42,249 nt of DNA from Chromera velia (Eukaryota; Sar; Chromeraceae): assembly GCA_018398765.1 (NCBI GenBank), contig JAHBMJ010000420.1, forward strand, positions 1-42,249, read 5' to 3'. This document shows, in pieces, positions 40,509 through 42,249 of this stretch. The notes beneath the pieces were generated by a model. That model ran no database searches. It worked only from the letters and a program-made list of their open reading frames with translations, and was not told the origin of the DNA. Position numbers and translations under genes: made by a program. Every line of letters starts with the position of its first letter. Positions within the stretch are counted from its first letter, which is position 1.

Positions 40509-41387
40509 TTACCGCTCCATCCTCCTTCTCCTCCGCTCATACTGCGCCCGCCCTTGAAGTTCTGCGCACTTCTGCGGAACTGATTCCTTCTCTCTCAACC
40601 TGAACAATACCCTTTCCTCGCCAAACCCTTCTGCCTGGCTGAAGTGTGAGGATGAGTGAAGACAAAAGGGTGGGACGCCTGGGGACTTCGATGCATCAGA
40701 CATTTGCACATTCCGTGAAATGCTGCATGCCCATCATGAATGCCCGAAGTCAGAGACTCTTTCGTGGCAGAGTTTTTAAAAAAAAAAATAATAATAAAAA
40801 TGAAGAACATCGCGCATCATGGAGAAATAGAAGAGCACTCGACTCGCGTGAAGCAACGAAACACGAAAAAGAAAGAAAAGAGTGGAAACTGATCGGCGAA
40901 GGGTGAGGGCGGCCATAGAGAAGTTGCTCGACCTGCACGCAAGCAGGAGGGGGGGAAGAGAGAGAAGTCCGGATGAGAGAGGTTGTCTACTTGGGGCGGG
41001 AATGACGGGAGAAAATTCAATGTGTGAGAAAAAAGAACTCGAAAATAAGAGAAATCAGCATCTAATTGTTTTTCTCTGCCACAATTCAACCCTTGCTCTC
41101 TCTGTTGAGTCAAGAGTCAAAGTCTCTCGGAGACAACCCTTCCCAAGAATAGGAAGGGCGCTCCAACCAGCTGCAGAGCAAGAGAATGCTCTCCACAGAC
41201 CGCATAAAACATGTGAGCACATCGTGTACGCGACTGCTTCCCACAGCAGATAAGACGGCAAACGAATGATCGAGACAGGTTCAGATGGCAAGATCGAGCA
41301 CACTACAGAAAAACACGTGCGCACACATACACACACACACACACACACATATGTATATATACATACACATATACATATATAAACACA

Positions 41388-41437
<50 letters not shown>

Positions 41438-42249
41438 AAAAGAGAGAGACAGACAGAGAGAGAGAGAGAGCGACAGAGCGACAGAGAGACAGATTTATTC
41501 ATTCGCACGCATACAGGCTCGATCTGACACAAATCTACAGAAAGCGACCAAAAACAGTACAAACTTGGCCATACCACACACAGAAGAGAGCAAGAGACGC
41601 AGAAAACCAACAAAAGAAGGCACACACACCAATTAGAAGGACGCAAACAGACCAGACGGAAGAAACAGAAGAAAGAAGAGTTGGAAAGAATGCTTTGTGT
41701 GTGTGTACTTTCACGAAGTCCTTCTACGCTTTCTCTACATTGACCATCTCTCCAACTCCAACTGCCATGTTGCTAACTTATTCTCGCTCTGGTCTCTCAA
41801 CTGCCTCCCTTTCTGCTCCGTCTCCAGACTCTGGAACCCCTTCAGCTCCCTCTCTCAAGTTCGACCTCCAGCTTGGCTGGTTCTGTCAGTGTCTCTCGCC
41901 CCTAGCCGATCAAAATCTTCCCTCGCCCTCTGCCCACCTCTAAGGCCACTTCTATCGGCTCCTCTGCTGTTCCCGCACAGTGCAGAACCTTTCACACTCA
42001 CTTACCGAACGACTCGCGATTCTTTCTAGAGCTGCGGAATCCGATCTTCTCTTGCCTCCCGCTCTCACACCTTTCATTGTCTTTCAGTCGTTCATATCTC
42101 TGCAGTGCAGAGTGACCATTCCTCCCGCTCGTGCTCTCGCTTAGTCCTCTTATACTGTGTATGCTGAAGCTCATATGTTCCGTCTTTACGCTCGCTCTTT
42201 TGCGTCTTCTTTCCGCGTCTGCTCTCTCCCTCTCTCTCCCCCCCCCCCC
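40509..42249 (-). other. Probable minus-strand multi-exon gene, unresolved
   Basis: Several minus-strand segments look coding and are preceded by acceptor-like sites, but I could not join them. They are GFGEERVLFRLREKE to the stop at 40509 after GGCAG; VEQLLYGRPHPSP after a long pyrimidine tract ending TGCAG (about 40931); GWSALPILGKGCLRETLTLD after GCTCTGCAG (about 41175); a charged coiled-coil-like stretch (RELKGFQSLETEQKGRQL) near 41850; and RYERLKDNERCESGRQEK ending at GTAAGTG near 42004. The content is charged without a recognisable domain, and the 5' end would lie beyond the window. Some of these may be chance frames in purine-rich DNA. Confidence 0.25.
41321..41490. repeat. CA then GA simple-repeat cluster
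   Basis: (CA)n interrupted by ATATGTATATATACATAC, then (CA)n again and (GA)n with CGAGA interruptions. It is probably intronic if the minus-strand gene here is real. Confidence 0.85.

Noticed and set aside
1-42249. CRISPR array, bacterial operon or prophage
   Set aside because: The spliced genes, intron repeats and LTR element show nuclear eukaryotic DNA, and no regular repeat-spacer array is present.

Overview
The window is nuclear DNA from a eukaryote with intron-containing, widely spaced genes. A photosynthetic alveolate of the chromerid type (Chromera velia-like) fits best, but no marker gene fixes the species. Supporting signs: GT-AG introns packed with simple repeats; a predicted plastid protein with a signal peptide plus basic transit-like leader, as in complex red-lineage plastids; a long RNase-inhibitor-type leucine-rich-repeat gene and a decayed ankyrin gene; and GCATGC-rich promoters resembling the motif read by ApiAP2 factors in apicomplexans.

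Layout, left to right. 1-1343 (-): ankyrin-repeat pseudogene. 3123-4670 (+): a ubiquitin-conjugating-enzyme-like domain fused to a ubiquitin-like domain. 5428-8864 (-): five-exon predicted plastid protein of unknown function, head to head with 9419-12177 (+), a TGS1-type cap trimethylguanosine synthase. 12178-13771: AT-rich DNA with one unrecognised ORF and a compact predicted RNA fold (hairpins with GNRA loops and a pseudoknot). 13772-16562 (-): complete seven-exon HSD17B10-like dehydrogenase, head to head with 17166-18806 (+), an intronless arrestin-domain protein. 19387-22457: decayed duplicate of the dehydrogenase 5' end and promoter, split by a 2.6-kb LTR element with 457-bp LTRs. 23292-28927 (+): seven-exon LRR gene with an in-frame TGA in a skippable exon. 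28928-32484: mostly non-coding. 32485-34591 (-): U1 snRNP protein U1-C, head to head with 35323-36105 (+), an intronless short-chain dehydrogenase. 36106-42249: non-coding DNA, a broken Ty3/gypsy-type integrase fragment, another broken ORF, and an unresolved minus-strand coding region at the right edge.

The genes do not form one pathway. U1-C and TGS1 both belong to snRNP and splicing biology: U1-C stabilises the U1 snRNA/5' splice-site duplex, and TGS1 hypermethylates snRNA caps. Of the 21 donor sites I placed by hand, 10 have C at intron position +3, mostly as GTCAGT, including all three donors of the U1-C gene. That departs clearly from the usual GTRAGT.

Exon boundaries were set by hand from reading-frame continuity, splice dinucleotides, pyrimidine tracts and family alignment from general knowledge. 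No database search or folding program was run.
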